64,000 nt of DNA from Neorhizobium sp. UBA3556 (GTDB lineage: Bacteria > Pseudomonadota > Alphaproteobacteria > Rhizobiales > Rhizobiaceae). This document shows positions 63,772 through 64,000 of the stretch, piece by piece (position 1 is the stretch's first letter; each line of letters begins with the position of its first letter). Below the pieces are notes generated by a model. That model was not told where the DNA came from, did no database searches, and saw nothing but the letters and a program-made list of their open reading frames with translations. Made by a program: the position numbers and the translations under genes. The DNA is taken from assembly GCA_002376235.1 (NCBI GenBank), contig DFNX01000016.1:682001-746000 (forward strand), in the 5' to 3' direction.

Positions 63772-64000
63772 ATGAAAATCACGAAAGCTCTCGGGCTGGC
63801 GCTGACGCTCGCACTTGCTGCGACGACTGCCGCACCGCTCGCTCAGGCGCAGCAAGTCACCCTGCGCTCGGCCGATATCCATCCGGACGGTTACCCGACC
63901 GTCGACGCGGTCAAATATATGGGCGATCTCGTCAAGGAGCGCACCGGCGGCCGCATCGCCATCCAGGTAATGAACAACTCGGTTCTCGGCGGCGAAAAGG
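63772..64000 (+). CDS. TRAP transporter substrate-binding protein DctP-like (partial)
   Basis: The gene starts at ATG 63772 with GGAGGAGG six bases upstream and runs past the window end. The visible part has a signal peptide (LGLALTLALAATTAAPLA, cleaved after QAQ) and the typical DctP start with RSADIHPDGYPT and VKERTGGRIAIQV. TRAP receptors bind carboxylates such as galactarate, gluconate or lactones, which fits the upstream galactarolactone genes. The substrate cannot be read from this fragment. Confidence 0.85.
   Translation, partial: MKITKALGLALTLALAATTAAPLAQAQQVTLRSADIHPDGYPTVDAVKYMGDLVKERTGGRIAIQVMNNSVLGGEK

Overview
The window looks like chromosome from a member of the Rhizobiaceae (Alphaproteobacteria, Agrobacterium/Rhizobium group). 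The GC content is high with alphaproteobacterial codon use. It carries a meso-DAP division/cell wall (dcw) cluster, the betaine-lipid genes btaAB, an ArsR-methyltransferase regulator beside metF, a PPi-dependent phosphofructokinase, and a galactarolactone pathway whose enzymes match those characterised in Agrobacterium. I see no rRNA, tRNA, CRISPR array, phage or insertion sequence.

Layout. 1-400: end of an MFS transporter and a terminator. 483-14300 (minus strand): a small membrane protein, then murB-murC-murG-ftsW-murD-mraY-murF-murE-ftsI-ftsL-rsmH, read right to left in transcription order from rsmH. The usual partners ddl-ftsQ-ftsA-ftsZ do not follow murB and no mraZ precedes rsmH. 14675-15085: RNase P RNA. 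15181-26640: cell wall enzymes (three lytic transglycosylases, an AmpD-type amidase, a GH25 muramidase, a class C beta-lactamase-like hydrolase) mixed with a DnaJ-like protein, pfp, a LysE-like protein and btaAB. 26753-31771: an EamA transporter, a 25-residue membrane peptide gene, metF with its ArsR-methyltransferase regulator, and ettA. 31862-36895: alpha/beta hydrolase, EamA transporter, class III CoA-transferase, ThDP enzyme and a 40-residue membrane protein, apparently one transcription unit. 36994-41433: secreted protein, RidA, a DUF442 phosphatase-like protein, an aldose-epimerase-like protein, an L,D-transpeptidase and an orphan ParA. 41646-49085: ethanolamine-type permease divergent from a complete ABC importer, then an MFS transporter. 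49282-59668: metH, a sugar isomerase, and a minus-strand series of M20 peptidase, VOC-esterase fusion, ROK kinase and CutC. 59947-64000: GntR regulator, kdgD, gci, gli and the start of a TRAP transporter binding protein.

How parts work together. The dcw genes build and flip the lipid-linked peptidoglycan precursor, and the nearby hydrolases and L,D-transpeptidase remodel the wall. metF and metH supply the two methionine-synthesis steps of the SAM cycle; both lie behind copies of one 22-bp palindrome, which suggests a shared regulator. The last operon converts galactarolactone to alpha-ketoglutarate semialdehyde precursors, probably after uptake by the TRAP system.

The least explained features are the CoA-transferase/ThDP module, three tiny membrane-protein genes, the VOC-esterase fusion with its sugar-kinase/CutC partners, and several untested inverted repeats in promoter regions.
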